Assembly (NCBI GenBank): GCA_964454685.1
Contig: CAYVTZ010000010.1
Location: forward strand, 1-64,000
Source of the DNA: CAYVTZ01 sp964454685
Lineage (GTDB): Bacteria > Bacillota > Clostridia > Christensenellales > Christensenellaceae
Direction of reading: 5' to 3'
Length of the DNA stretch: 64,000 bases
Both the position numbers and the translations under genes were made by a program. Below the pieces are notes generated by a model, which saw nothing but the letters and a program-made list of their open reading frames with translations, ran no database searches and had not been told where the DNA came from. Of the stretch, positions 41,457 to 50,298 are shown piece after piece (within the stretch, counting starts at the first letter, position 1; each line of letters opens with the position of its first letter).

Positions 41457-41696
41457 TTACACACGGCTTAAAATACGTTCCTCAAAGAACCCTGCCGTAT
41501 CCTGCGGGCTTAACGAAAACACTTCCTCATCCACCTTGACGCACACGCCGTTTTTACAGGTACCCATGCAAAAAGTTCCGCTCAACTCCACTCGATTTTT
41601 TAAATCATGCTGCTCAATCAGCGTCTGCATCTGCTCCACGATCTCGCGCGACCCCTTCAAATGGCAGGAGCTCCCGATACATATCACAACATTCAT
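41457..41696 (-). CDS. Thioredoxin-like [2Fe-2S] ferredoxin domain protein
   Basis: This 79-residue protein resembles the C-terminal domain of NuoE/HydC. Cysteines in CIGSSC near the N-terminus and CMGTC in the middle would bind a [2Fe-2S] cluster. Small proteins of this kind precede sensory hydrogenase genes in other anaerobes. It is the first gene of the operon and may be its electron carrier. Confidence 0.88.
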   Translation of the reverse strand: MNVVICIGSSCHLKGSREIVEQMQTLIEQHDLKNRVELSGTFCMGTCKNGVCVKVDEEVFSLSPQDTAGFFEERILSRV

Positions 41697-42183
41697 TCAA
41701 CATTCTCCTTTTTCGTCCAGATGTATGCGCGCACAGCGCCATGTTTGGTGCAGGCATATCCCGCGCGATGATATCATTTGTGAATATTTTATCATTCTTT
41801 CACATCCCACACAACGCATCACTTTAATATGCTGCTATATCATTTATGATATACCCCTATGGATGATACTCCAATAGGTTTGCTGCTGTCAACTCACCTG
41901 CGCAAAGTCCGCGCGTTGCTTTTCCTGTCCTAAGCAAAAAAACAGCAGTTCTCCCAACCAAAATCATCTCCATCCCGCCACAAAAAGCACCGCCCTGCTC
42001 ATGGCATATATCATCACACCTCTGATTTATCTATCCCTCCATCTCGCTCCCCGCAAACATGAAAAAGCGTCCCTTCCATTCTTGCCGGAAGAGACGCTTT
42101 CCCGATTTATTGTATCCTAAAGCCGAAAACCGCCGTCTCAGCTTTGTTCAGCTTTCCTGCGCTAGGCGCCCGCTTTCATACCC
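41697..42183. promoter_or_regulatory. Upstream region of the sensory hydrogenase operon, with palindromes
   Basis: No gene is visible. ATGATATCAT (41768-41777) is a perfect palindrome, and TATATCAT/ATGATATA (41836-41853) is an 8-2-8 inverted repeat sharing the half ATATCAT. These are good operator candidates. ATCATTTG (41773-41780) and TTTCACA (41798-41804) recur before abfD. The distal part (42062-42100) is the terminator of the next gene. Confidence 0.55.
42062..42100 (-). terminator. Terminator of the NADH oxidase gene
   Basis: On the minus strand AAAGCGTC and GACGCTTT (extended by TTCC/GGAA pairs) form a stem followed by TTTTTC, about 80 bases after the stop codon. Confidence 0.8.
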
Positions 42184-43527
42184 TCAGTTCGGCGCGGAAA
42201 GCGCCGCCATCGTGATATAGTTATACGGCTGGTTAAAGTGCGGCAGGAAGAAGATGTCCAGCAATTTAAGCTTATCAATGGTCACGCCCTCCTCAATGGC
42301 GAGCGAGAACATATGAATGCCCATCGAAATATCTTGACGTGATGCCATCTGCGCGCCCAATACGCGGCGTGTCTTTTTGTCAAACACAATACGCAGTTTC
42401 ACCTGATAGTTGTTCTCCTTGATGAACGCCGGCTTCTGGAAGTCCTCAAACTGCGTGTACGCCGGTTCAAAGCCCGCTTTTTGTGCCGCCGCCATGTTAA
42501 GCCCGGTGGAAACCATGTTGTATCCATAGATGGAAATGCCGTTTGATCCCTGCACGCCCGCAGACTCCAGCACTGTGCCACACGCGTTGTGCGCCGCCAC
42601 AATGCCGCTGCGTACTGCGTTGGTTGCCAAAGCAATATAAGAGGTTTCCTGCAACGCATTGCTGTATACCGTCGCACAGTCGCCGATTGCATACACATCC
42701 TGCATGCTGGTGCGCTGGTTCAGGTCTACCTTGTATGCGCCGTTTCCAAACAGTTCCAGCCGGTCCGCGCCCAGCCCTGTATTGGGCTTAAATCCAATGG
42801 ACAAAATCACCATCTGCGCCGGGTATTCTCCCTTGTCCGTCACAACCGTCTGTACCAGACCGTTTGCATCGCCTTTCAGCTCCAAAACGCGCTGTCCATA
42901 TTGCAGCGCAATACCATGATCTTTCAGCACGTTGTCCATATCCTCCGTGAACCACGGATCGTAGTAACCGGCAAGGCAAGTGTCCGCCGCTTCAAACAGC
43001 GTCGCATTCTTGCCTCTGCGCTGCGCTGCCTCGGCAATTTCCACTCCGATATACCCCGCGCCAATCACGGCAACATCCTTGACCAGCGCGTCATTCATGC
43101 ACAAATTGGCCTTCTCGCCATCCTGAAACAGTTTCACAAACTGTACGTTCTGCAAGTCTTTACCCGGCAGCTTCGGCTCAATGGGCAGCGATCCCGTCGC
43201 CAAAATCAGCTTGTCGTAGTCCGCAACCACTTTTTCGCCATCCTTTGTGGTCGCATAAACCTTTTTGGTGTCAAAATCGATGCGGTCTACCTCTGTCTCC
43301 ATGTAGATGGTCGCGCCTTTTTTGGCAAGCGCTTCTCTGGACGAATAGAACAGACCCGCATAGTCGTCAATCTGTCTGCCCACCCACAGTGCCGTGCCAC
43401 AGCCCAGATAGCTGATGTTCGAGTTGCGATCAAAAACCGTCAACTCATTGCCCGGATACTGATCCAAAATGGTGTTCGCGGCAGCCGTACCCGCATGGTT
43501 CGCCCCAATCAATACAATTTTGCTCAT
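42184..43527 (-). CDS. nox: NADH oxidase / CoA-disulfide reductase family flavoprotein
   Basis: This 447-residue enzyme of the pyridine nucleotide-disulfide oxidoreductase family has an N-terminal FAD fold (VLIGANHAGTAAANTI), a redox-active Cys in SYLGCGTALWVG, an NAD fold (VAVIGAGYIGVEIAEAA) and AIGDCATVY. The single active Cys fits H2O-forming NADH oxidases and CoA-disulfide reductases. In an anaerobe it would detoxify oxygen by four-electron reduction. GGAGG supports the ATG at 43527. It is monocistronic with its own terminator. Confidence 0.9.
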   Translation of the reverse strand: MSKIVLIGANHAGTAAANTILDQYPGNELTVFDRNSNISYLGCGTALWVGRQIDDYAGLFYSSREALAKKGATIYMETEVDRIDFDTKKVYATTKDGEKVVADYDKLILATGSLPIEPKLPGKDLQNVQFVKLFQDGEKANLCMNDALVKDVAVIGAGYIGVEIAEAAQRRGKNATLFEAADTCLAGYYDPWFTEDMDNVLKDHGIALQYGQRVLELKGDANGLVQTVVTDKGEYPAQMVILSIGFKPNTGLGADRLELFGNGAYKVDLNQRTSMQDVYAIGDCATVYSNALQETSYIALATNAVRSGIVAAHNACGTVLESAGVQGSNGISIYGYNMVSTGLNMAAAQKAGFEPAYTQFEDFQKPAFIKENNYQVKLRIVFDKKTRRVLGAQMASRQDISMGIHMFSLAIEEGVTIDKLKLLDIFFLPHFNQPYNYITMAALSAPN

Positions 43528-43734
43528 TAAAAGTAACCTCCGTTTGATAAAGTTCGTGAGAAAAATAAAATCAAGGTATTTTTGATAAACATAATATACA
43601 CCGTTTGCGCGCGCCTTAATCAAAAAGCGTTCTTTCTCATATCTTTTTTTACAATTTTTACAGAGCCTGCTGCCACGCGATTTTCGCTGCTTTCGGGCAT
43701 CAACTTTTTGAGCGGGCTTTGCTTCCTTGCGCCA

Positions 43735-43772
43735 TCAAAAAAGGCTGCCGCGCTTCCTCGCACAGCAGCCTT
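43735..43772 (-). terminator. Terminator of the DUF4349 gene
   Basis: AAGGCTGC and GCAGCCTT form a stem around a 16-base loop; on the minus strand it is followed by a run of six T. It lies just beyond the stop of the lipoprotein gene. Confidence 0.85.
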
Positions 43773-43791
43773 GCCAATCATACGGTTACTC

Positions 43792-44742
43792 TTATTTCTG
43801 CGTTTTGTTCTCTGGCTTTGTTCCCTCTCCCGCCTGCTTTGCAAGGCGCGATATTGCCACCCGCGCGCGTATCCGGCGCACCAGCCATACGATCACCCAT
43901 GCAATCACGCCAAACACCGCCAGCAGCAACAAAACCGGCACAGCAGCCGCAAAGAACACCGCCATTCCATCCAAAAATTCTCCTACGCCCGTCATCGACA
44001 TCGAAAATGCCTCCGACGCACGATCACCCAGCGGCTGGCCGTCTTTGCCGATGGTTTCCGGCGTAATCAGCTCTATCAGCGTCACATCCACCGTTGCGTA
44101 ATCGACCAGTTGATCCAGTTGCCGTTTGTTTCCCTGCAGCTGATCCAATTCATACAGCACATCCGATAATTCCTTTTCAAACGCGATGATATCCTCGGCC
44201 TTTGTAGCACTTTCCAAATATCCCATCAAGCGTTCTTTGCGCAGCTCCAGCATGTCGATGCGCGCAGTTGTGTCATAATATTGCGAAGTTAAGTCCTCTG
44301 TGGTCTTGTTTTTGCCAATCAACTCTCCTATGCCGGATATTCCGTCCATAAAAGCATTCAGCCGATCCGCCGGAACGCGCAGCGAAAGCCGCGAATTGCG
44401 TCCGTAGTTCCTACCCGATTGCGAGGAATATGCCGAGGTTTCCTCATTCGCTACATATCCGTTCTCCCGCTCCATAAGCTGCATAATTTTGGTATAATCC
44501 GCGTCATATTGCTTGGTGTGTATCTCAAAATACGCACTTTGCGTCAGCTTGCGTCCACTGTCGGGCAGGTCGGTGTTGGGCAACCCCGTCAACCCCGCAT
44601 CCCCCGTTGATTCGTTTATGGATGCGGCCGCTTCACCGGAGACCGCCTCTGCCGCCTCCTTGGTTCCCGCAAACGGTGCCGCACACGCCACAAGGCTGGT
44701 CAAAAGGAACACAGCAATAAGTAAAACAACAATTTTTTTCAT
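43792..44742 (-). CDS. DUF4349 lipoprotein
   Basis: This 316-residue protein has a lipoprotein signal ending LLTSLVACAAP (Cys about residue 20), an alpha/beta extracellular domain (YFEIHTKQYD, LSLRVPADRLNAFMD), a long coiled coil around residues 150-215 and a C-terminal membrane helix followed by a basic tail. This layout is typical of DUF4349 proteins, whose function is unknown. The N-terminal lipid plus C-terminal helix would hold both ends at the membrane. GGAGG precedes the ATG. Confidence 0.85.
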   Translation of the reverse strand: MKKIVVLLIAVFLLTSLVACAAPFAGTKEAAEAVSGEAAASINESTGDAGLTGLPNTDLPDSGRKLTQSAYFEIHTKQYDADYTKIMQLMERENGYVANEETSAYSSQSGRNYGRNSRLSLRVPADRLNAFMDGISGIGELIGKNKTTEDLTSQYYDTTARIDMLELRKERLMGYLESATKAEDIIAFEKELSDVLYELDQLQGNKRQLDQLVDYATVDVTLIELITPETIGKDGQPLGDRASEAFSMSMTGVGEFLDGMAVFFAAAVPVLLLLAVFGVIAWVIVWLVRRIRARVAISRLAKQAGEGTKPENKTQK

Positions 44743-45042
44743 GATATATTTCCTCCATTTTATCTGAAATCAAAGATAAGATGCGGGTGTTCACTTGTTT
44801 TGCCACGCATACATCCCCTCCGCAGGCAATTACATGCCGTGGCGAATCACCTTGCTTCATTATACTCAAAAACCCGCTCAACCAAGCGGTTGTTCACAGG
44901 TTTTTTACAAAGAAACAAAGCCGTAACACAATGGTAAAAGAATGTTCATATCCCCGCCCGAAATCGTCATACAGTCTTAAAAAAGAAGACCGCAGTTGCT
45001 TCATATCTGTTTTTCCAAAGCAATCTCCGCACACTGCTTGCT
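44743..45042. promoter_or_regulatory. Intergenic region before the DUF4349 gene
   Basis: On the minus strand TATAAT (44859-44864 read in reverse) with TTGGTT (44880-44885) could drive the DUF4349 gene, though the 15-base spacer is short. Nothing else is recognisable. Confidence 0.4.
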
Positions 45043-45900
45043 TTACATCAGCGAAAACAGCGAGGTTAACGCGCCGCGCACCGCGGACGAAATGGCAATG
45101 GAAACAATCGACTTGAAAATCCCCATCACAATCGCCACAATGGCGATAATGCGTGCGGCTCGCAGCATGGGATTACGCGCATCCGTCTTTTTCGCCTCCC
45201 CGCCAATGGCAAAGGCAGCGACCCCCAACCCCAGTGCAACAGGGCCATAGATAAAGAACGCGACAACGCCGCAAAGCGACAGTACAAATGCAGTCACTGT
45301 ATTACGGCCCACCGGCGGCGTATGCTTTTTGTCGGCATAAATCGGCTGACCGGCCACCGCGCCAAACGCCTCGCACAGGCGGCGGCTGAGGTTGTTGTTC
45401 ACATAGCGATCCAGCCAGAGGATCTCCTTGCCTTGCTCTTGCATCGCGCTTGAGCAGGTACGCTCCATCAGCAGCGCATCTGAGTGGGTCGCAGGCATCG
45501 TTTCCCCCTGCTCCTCTCGTTTCTCGTCAGGAGCTTCAGAGGCAAACGGCGCGGACGAAGCAGGCCTTATTTGCTGCATCCCCAAGCCCGCCAGCAGATC
45601 CGCCGTCATCAGCAACGCGGTCTTTTTGCTCATGAAATTTTTGGAAAAAGGAACACGCGAAGCCGTCTTGATTTCGGCTCGCAAAAAATCACCCAACAAT
45701 TTTTGTGTCGGTTCCTCTGCCACATGCAGCGGTATCGCCTTTTTCTCTGCCAGGTCATGCAGCAGTCCGGCGCACACCAGAGCATCCTCACAGCCCTCCT
45801 GCGCCAGCAGAAAACCGGTTTGCAACGCATGCTCCAAACCCGTCAGTTGGTTGCTCGAATAATACTCTGTTAAAAATGGAATCAACTGTTGCGATGTCAT
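45043..45900 (-). CDS. HD-like N-terminal domain fused to a two-helix membrane domain, unknown function
   Basis: This 285-residue protein is unfamiliar as a whole. Residues 18-50 (GLEHALQTGFLLAQEG, then AGLLHDLAEK) look like the start of an HD phosphohydrolase domain. A Pro/Ser/Glu-rich linker follows. The C-terminal ~90 residues hold two or three hydrophobic segments resembling DUF4190-type proteins (VTAFVLSLCGVVAFFIYG). If the HD resemblance is real, most of the usual metal ligands after HD are lacking. AAGGAG precedes the ATG. Confidence 0.6.
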   Translation of the reverse strand: MTSQQLIPFLTEYYSSNQLTGLEHALQTGFLLAQEGCEDALVCAGLLHDLAEKKAIPLHVAEEPTQKLLGDFLRAEIKTASRVPFSKNFMSKKTALLMTADLLAGLGMQQIRPASSAPFASEAPDEKREEQGETMPATHSDALLMERTCSSAMQEQGKEILWLDRYVNNNLSRRLCEAFGAVAGQPIYADKKHTPPVGRNTVTAFVLSLCGVVAFFIYGPVALGLGVAAFAIGGEAKKTDARNPMLRAARIIAIVAIVMGIFKSIVSIAISSAVRGALTSLFSLM

Positions 45901-45964
45901 GAGAATCTCCTTCCAAACACTTCAAGCGCTTTTACCCGGACAAAAGCCGACGTAAAAAAACAAG

Positions 45965-45990
45965 GGATGTGATACCACCGTATCACATCC
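45965..45990 (-). terminator. Terminator of the DEAD-box helicase gene
   Basis: GGATGTGATAC and GTATCACATCC form a perfect 11-base stem with a CACC loop. On the minus strand it is followed by CTTGTTTTTTT. Confidence 0.9.
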
Positions 45991-46001
45991 CCCTTCAAAA
46001 C

Positions 46002-47114
46002 TCAAGCGTTTAGGTTTGTGTTCCCTTTTGTATTCAGCACATTGTATCTGCGCTTAATGTCTGAAAGATTCCCGCGATCACGGCGGCTGACCAGTGTGCA
46101 GGCGACTCCTTCATTGCCCGCGCGCCCTGTTCTGCCAATGCGGTGCACATAATATTCCGCCTTCTCCGGCACATCATAGTTGATCACGAGGTCAACGTGC
46201 TTGACGTCGATGCCTCTGGCGGCAACGTCCGTCGCAACCAGAATTTTGCTTTTCCCTTCGCGGAATAACTGCATCACCTTATCACGTTCCTTCTGCGTGA
46301 GATCGCCATGCAGACATGCGGTCTGCTCTCCGCTTTCGCGCATACTCTGTGCAACGTGCTTGGCGCGTCGGCGTGTGTTGCAGAAAATCAGAGTCAACCG
46401 CGGCGCAATCTCATCCATCAACTGATTGATGGCGGGCAGCTTCGCGTGATCCTCCACTTGGATGCTCATTTGACGAATCAGCTCGATCGGCTGCGTCTTG
46501 GATGCGGTTTGAATGGTTTTCGGCTCGGTCAAAAATTGCTGCGCCACCTCCGAAACCTTCTTGTTCATGGTCGCGGTAAACAGCATGGTTTGGTGTTCTC
46601 CCGTCACATGCGAAAGGATGGATTTAATATCCGGCAAAAATCCGAAATCAAGCATTTCGTCCGCTTCATCCAGCACGGCAAAGCGTACATTTTTCAGCTT
46701 GATCACATTGCGCGCAATCAAATCCTTCACGCGCCCCGGCGTACCGATCACAATTTGTGCGCCCGCACGCAGCGCGCGAATCTGTATGCTGGCGGGTTGC
46801 CCGCCATATACGCTGATCACACGCAATTTTTTGTGTTCAGTCAACTGCTTGAACACCTCTGTAATTTGCAGCGCCAGCTCTCTGGTCGGGCAAAGTACCA
46901 GCGCTTGAATTTTTTTATTATCATTGAATACCTTCTCGATAATCGGAATGGCAAACGCCGCAGTCTTGCCCGTGCCCGTCTGCGCAACCGCAACAATATC
47001 CTCGCCTTGCAGCGCGGGAGCCAGCGTTTCAGACTGGATGGGCGTGGGTTTCTTGTAGCCATTTCTGGCAAGCGTCTGCTGCATTTCCTTGGTCAGTTGT
47101 TCGTTATAATTCAT
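46002..47114 (-). CDS. DEAD-box ATP-dependent RNA helicase
   Basis: This 370-residue helicase core has the Q motif (GYKKPTPIQSETL), motif I (AQTGTGKT), Ia (PTRELALQ), II (DEAD in VLDEADEMLD), III (SAT replaced by TAT in LFTATMN) and VI (YVHRIGRTGRAG). There is almost no C-terminal extension, unlike CshA or DeaD. It probably aids ribosome assembly or RNA turnover. AAGAGG precedes the ATG at 47114; the upstream in-frame start at 47168 has no good ribosome site. Confidence 0.93.
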   Translation of the reverse strand: MNYNEQLTKEMQQTLARNGYKKPTPIQSETLAPALQGEDIVAVAQTGTGKTAAFAIPIIEKVFNDNKKIQALVLCPTRELALQITEVFKQLTEHKKLRVISVYGGQPASIQIRALRAGAQIVIGTPGRVKDLIARNVIKLKNVRFAVLDEADEMLDFGFLPDIKSILSHVTGEHQTMLFTATMNKKVSEVAQQFLTEPKTIQTASKTQPIELIRQMSIQVEDHAKLPAINQLMDEIAPRLTLIFCNTRRRAKHVAQSMRESGEQTACLHGDLTQKERDKVMQLFREGKSKILVATDVAARGIDVKHVDLVINYDVPEKAEYYVHRIGRTGRAGNEGVACTLVSRRDRGNLSDIKRRYNVLNTKGNTNLNA

Positions 47115-47435
47115 AGTTCCTCTTTCTGTTTTTTTCATAAAAATAGACTGGGCACAGAAAACGTGCACAGTCCTACCATTGCATGCTCCGTCCGGTTACA
47201 TCCTTCTCACGGAAAAAACGATCCGCTCTTTGGCAAATCTCGATTTTTGCCAACGTGTATCTTCGATGTAACAGACAAATCAATAAATATTACATAAACA
47301 TACTCAAGCATTGTAACACGTGCTTTGAGAAATGTAAACTGAAATTTTTTGAGACCACCTCATTCTCTTTACTTCTCCCGTATAAAATGATATAATATTT
47401 CACATTGTGTAACCGAAGCATATAAGGAGAAACAC
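47115..47435 (+). promoter_or_regulatory. Divergent intergenic region with promoter for the small membrane protein/valS unit
   Basis: TTTACT (47368-47373) and an extended -10 TGaTATAAT (TATAAT at 47391-47396) are 17 bases apart, about 40 bases before the small gene. The rest shows no gene. Confidence 0.75.
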
Positions 47436-47624
47436 ATGAACTTTTTTTTGGAAATGAACGCCGCAAAAGGCATCGGGCTGGCGCTTGTGATCGCGGGCGC
47501 AATCGTGACATTTTCGGCAAAGCGCATCACAAAAAACGGTGCGTGGCAGCATCGGGAGCTCGTCTGCAAAATTTGCGGACTGGCAGCGGTGATGGCCGGG
47601 CTACTGACGATGATATCGGCATAA
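47436..47624 (+). CDS. Small hydrophobic membrane protein, unknown
   Basis: This 62-residue protein has two predicted membrane helices (KGIGLALVIAGAIVTF and ICGLAAVMAGLLTMI) joined by a basic loop. AAGGAG precedes the ATG. It is 43 bases from valS and probably cotranscribed. I do not recognise a family. Confidence 0.7.
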   Translation: MNFFLEMNAAKGIGLALVIAGAIVTFSAKRITKNGAWQHRELVCKICGLAAVMAGLLTMISA

Positions 47625-47667
47625 CAGCCGTTTGGATGAACCAAATTGGACGATGTGGGAGGAAACC

Positions 47668-50298
47668 ATGGCAAAAGAACTGAGTAAAACCTATGACCCG
47701 AAATTAACCGAAAAACGCATCTATCAAAATTGGATGGACAAAGGATATTTTCACGCGGAGGTGGATCAAGATAAGCAGCCTTTTACAATCGTGATTCCCC
47801 CGCCAAACATTACAGGGCAACTGCACATGGGGCACGCGCTGGATAATATGATTCAGGATGCGATCATACGCACCAAGCGGATGCAGGGCTATCAAGCATT
47901 GTGGATGCCGGGCACCGACCACGCGAGCATCGCAACGGAAGTCAAAATCGTAGATAAACTGGCGGAAGAGGGAATCAAAAAAGAAGACCTCGGCCGCGAC
48001 GGTTTCCTGGAGCGCGCATGGGAGTGGAAGGCGCAGTATGGCGGCAGAATCGTTGAACAGCTCAAGCAGTTGGGTTCCTCGCTGGATTGGGAACGCGAGC
48101 GCTTTACCATGGACGAAGGCTGTTCGCGCGCGGTGCGCGAAGTCTTTGTGCGCCTGTATAACAAAGGATTGATTTATCAGGGCAACCGCATCATCAACTG
48201 GTGCCCCAAGTGCCTGACTGCGCTCTCGGACGCAGAGGTGGAATACGAAGAGCAGGCAGGGCATTTCTGGCACATGCGCTACCTTGCAGAGGACGGCGGC
48301 GAAGGGATTGTGGTCGCAACCACACGCCCCGAAACCATGCTGGGCGATACAGCGGTAGCCGTACACCCCGATGACAAGCGTTATGCGCATCTGGTCGGCA
48401 AAAACGTAATTCTGCCGTTGATGAATAAGCCCATCCCCGTGGTGGCGGATGCGTATGTAGACATGGAGTTTGGCACAGGCGCGGTAAAGATCACACCCGC
48501 GCACGACCCCAACGACTACGAAGTCGGTATGCGGCACAATCTGCCCATGATCCGTGTGCTGAACGATGACGGCACGGTGAACGAGCTGGGCGGCAAGTAT
48601 GCGGGGCTGGAACGTTACGAGGCTCGTAAGCAAATTGTAGCGGATTTGGAAGCGCAAGGCCTGCTCATCAAAATCGAGGATCATCCGCACAATGTCGGGC
48701 AGTGTTATCGCTGCTCCACCGTGATTGAGCCGATCATCTCCAAGCAGTGGTTCGTCAAAATGAAAGATTTGGCGCAGCCGGCAATCGAAGCAGTGGAGAG
48801 CGGCGCGGTACAGTTCGTGCCCGAACGTTTTTCCAAGATCTATTTCAACTGGCTGTACAACATCCGCGACTGGTGTATTTCCCGTCAACTATGGTGGGGG
48901 CATCGCATTCCGGCGTATACCTGCGAGGATTGCGGACACTTGACGGTTGCGACAGAGGCGCCCCAAACCTGCGAAACATGCGGTGGGCATCGTTTTGCGC
49001 AGGACGAGGACGTGCTGGATACGTGGTTCTCGTCGGGCTTGTGGCCCTTCTCTACATTAGGCTGGCCGGACAAAACCCCGGAATTGGAATATTTCTATCC
49101 CACCAGCGTGCTCGTAACCGGCTATGATATCATATTCTTCTGGGTCGCACGTATGATGATTTTCGGCATTGAAATCATGGGTGAACCACCGTTCAAAACA
49201 ATCGACATCCACGGTATCGTGCGCGACCGCAACGGTCGCAAGATGTCCAAGTCGCTCAATAACGGTATCGACCCGCTGGAAGTCATCGAGCAATACAGTG
49301 CCGATGCGCTGCGTTTCTCGCTGGCAATCGGCATCAGCGCAGGTAGTGATATGCGCTTTTACGATGAAAAAGTGGAAGCGGCACGCAACTTTGCCAACAA
49401 GATTTGGAATGCCTCGCGTTTCGTCCTCATGAATATCAAAGACGACGCGGTTGCCCCCATTGACGAATGCAAGCTGGACGTAGCGGATTGGTGGATTCTC
49501 TCCCGTCTGAACCACGCCATTCAGGAGTGCACCGAAAACATCGAGCGCTTTGAGCTGGGTCTGGCGGCACAAAAGGTTTACGATTTCACGTGGAGTGAGC
49601 TGTGCGATTGGTATATCGAAATGGCAAAACCGCGGCTGTATGAAAGTGACGAGGAAACCAAGTCAGCGACGCTTAGTGTGCTGGTATATGTGCTGCAAAA
49701 CACACTCAAACTGCTGCACCCCTTCATGCCGTTTATCACGGAGGAAATCTACACCAACCTGCCGGGCGCTGAGGAAACAATCATGCTTTCCGCATGGCCG
49801 GAAATTGCCTTCGTAAGCGATAAAGGGCAGATGATGAACGGTGTCATGGACATCATCCGCGCCGTGCGAAATGTGCGCGCCGAGATGAACGTTCCGCCGA
49901 GCGTCAAAGTGAAGCTGACTGTGCTAACCAAGGAAAAAGAAGCCGTGGCAGCATGCACCGAATACATCAAACGGCTGGCATTTGCAAACGAGGTGGAGGT
50001 CATTGCCGATAAAGCGATGATTCCGCAGGATAGCGTTTCTGCGGTCTGCGCACTGGGCGAGGCATATATGCCGCTCGCAGAGCTGATCGACGTGGAAAAA
50101 GAGATCGCGCGTCTGAGCAAAGAAGCGGCGTACAACGATGGAGAAATCGCGCGCGCACAAGGCAAGCTGTCCAACAAAGGATTCACGGACAAAGCGCCCG
50201 CCAAAGTGGTGGAAGAGGAACGCAACAAGCTGAATCAATATCTTGAGATGAAAGAAAAGCTTGCCGAGCGTATTGCTTTTCTGAAAGGACTGAAATAG
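47668..50298 (+). CDS. valS: Valyl-tRNA synthetase
   Basis: This 876-residue class I synthetase charges tRNA-Val. It has the HIGH-type motif (PPPNITGQLHMGHAL), the editing domain (TRPETMLGDTAV), a zinc-like CEDCGHL...CETCGG segment, KMSKS (GRKMSKSLNNG) and a C-terminal coiled-coil arm (DVEKEIARLSKEAA). GGGAGGAAACC precedes the ATG at 47668. It ends in TAG immediately followed by the in-frame ATG of folC. A tRNA-Val gene lies 1.8 kb downstream. Confidence 0.97.
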   Translation: MAKELSKTYDPKLTEKRIYQNWMDKGYFHAEVDQDKQPFTIVIPPPNITGQLHMGHALDNMIQDAIIRTKRMQGYQALWMPGTDHASIATEVKIVDKLAEEGIKKEDLGRDGFLERAWEWKAQYGGRIVEQLKQLGSSLDWERERFTMDEGCSRAVREVFVRLYNKGLIYQGNRIINWCPKCLTALSDAEVEYEEQAGHFWHMRYLAEDGGEGIVVATTRPETMLGDTAVAVHPDDKRYAHLVGKNVILPLMNKPIPVVADAYVDMEFGTGAVKITPAHDPNDYEVGMRHNLPMIRVLNDDGTVNELGGKYAGLERYEARKQIVADLEAQGLLIKIEDHPHNVGQCYRCSTVIEPIISKQWFVKMKDLAQPAIEAVESGAVQFVPERFSKIYFNWLYNIRDWCISRQLWWGHRIPAYTCEDCGHLTVATEAPQTCETCGGHRFAQDEDVLDTWFSSGLWPFSTLGWPDKTPELEYFYPTSVLVTGYDIIFFWVARMMIFGIEIMGEPPFKTIDIHGIVRDRNGRKMSKSLNNGIDPLEVIEQYSADALRFSLAIGISAGSDMRFYDEKVEAARNFANKIWNASRFVLMNIKDDAVAPIDECKLDVADWWILSRLNHAIQECTENIERFELGLAAQKVYDFTWSELCDWYIEMAKPRLYESDEETKSATLSVLVYVLQNTLKLLHPFMPFITEEIYTNLPGAEETIMLSAWPEIAFVSDKGQMMNGVMDIIRAVRNVRAEMNVPPSVKVKLTVLTKEKEAVAACTEYIKRLAFANEVEVIADKAMIPQDSVSAVCALGEAYMPLAELIDVEKEIARLSKEAAYNDGEIARAQGKLSNKGFTDKAPAKVVEEERNKLNQYLEMKEKLAERIAFLKGLK

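Noticed and set aside
50296..50298. TAG as pyrrolysine or programmed readthrough codon
   Set aside because: A ribosome site and ATG follow immediately, and no pyl genes are visible; ordinary termination is simpler.
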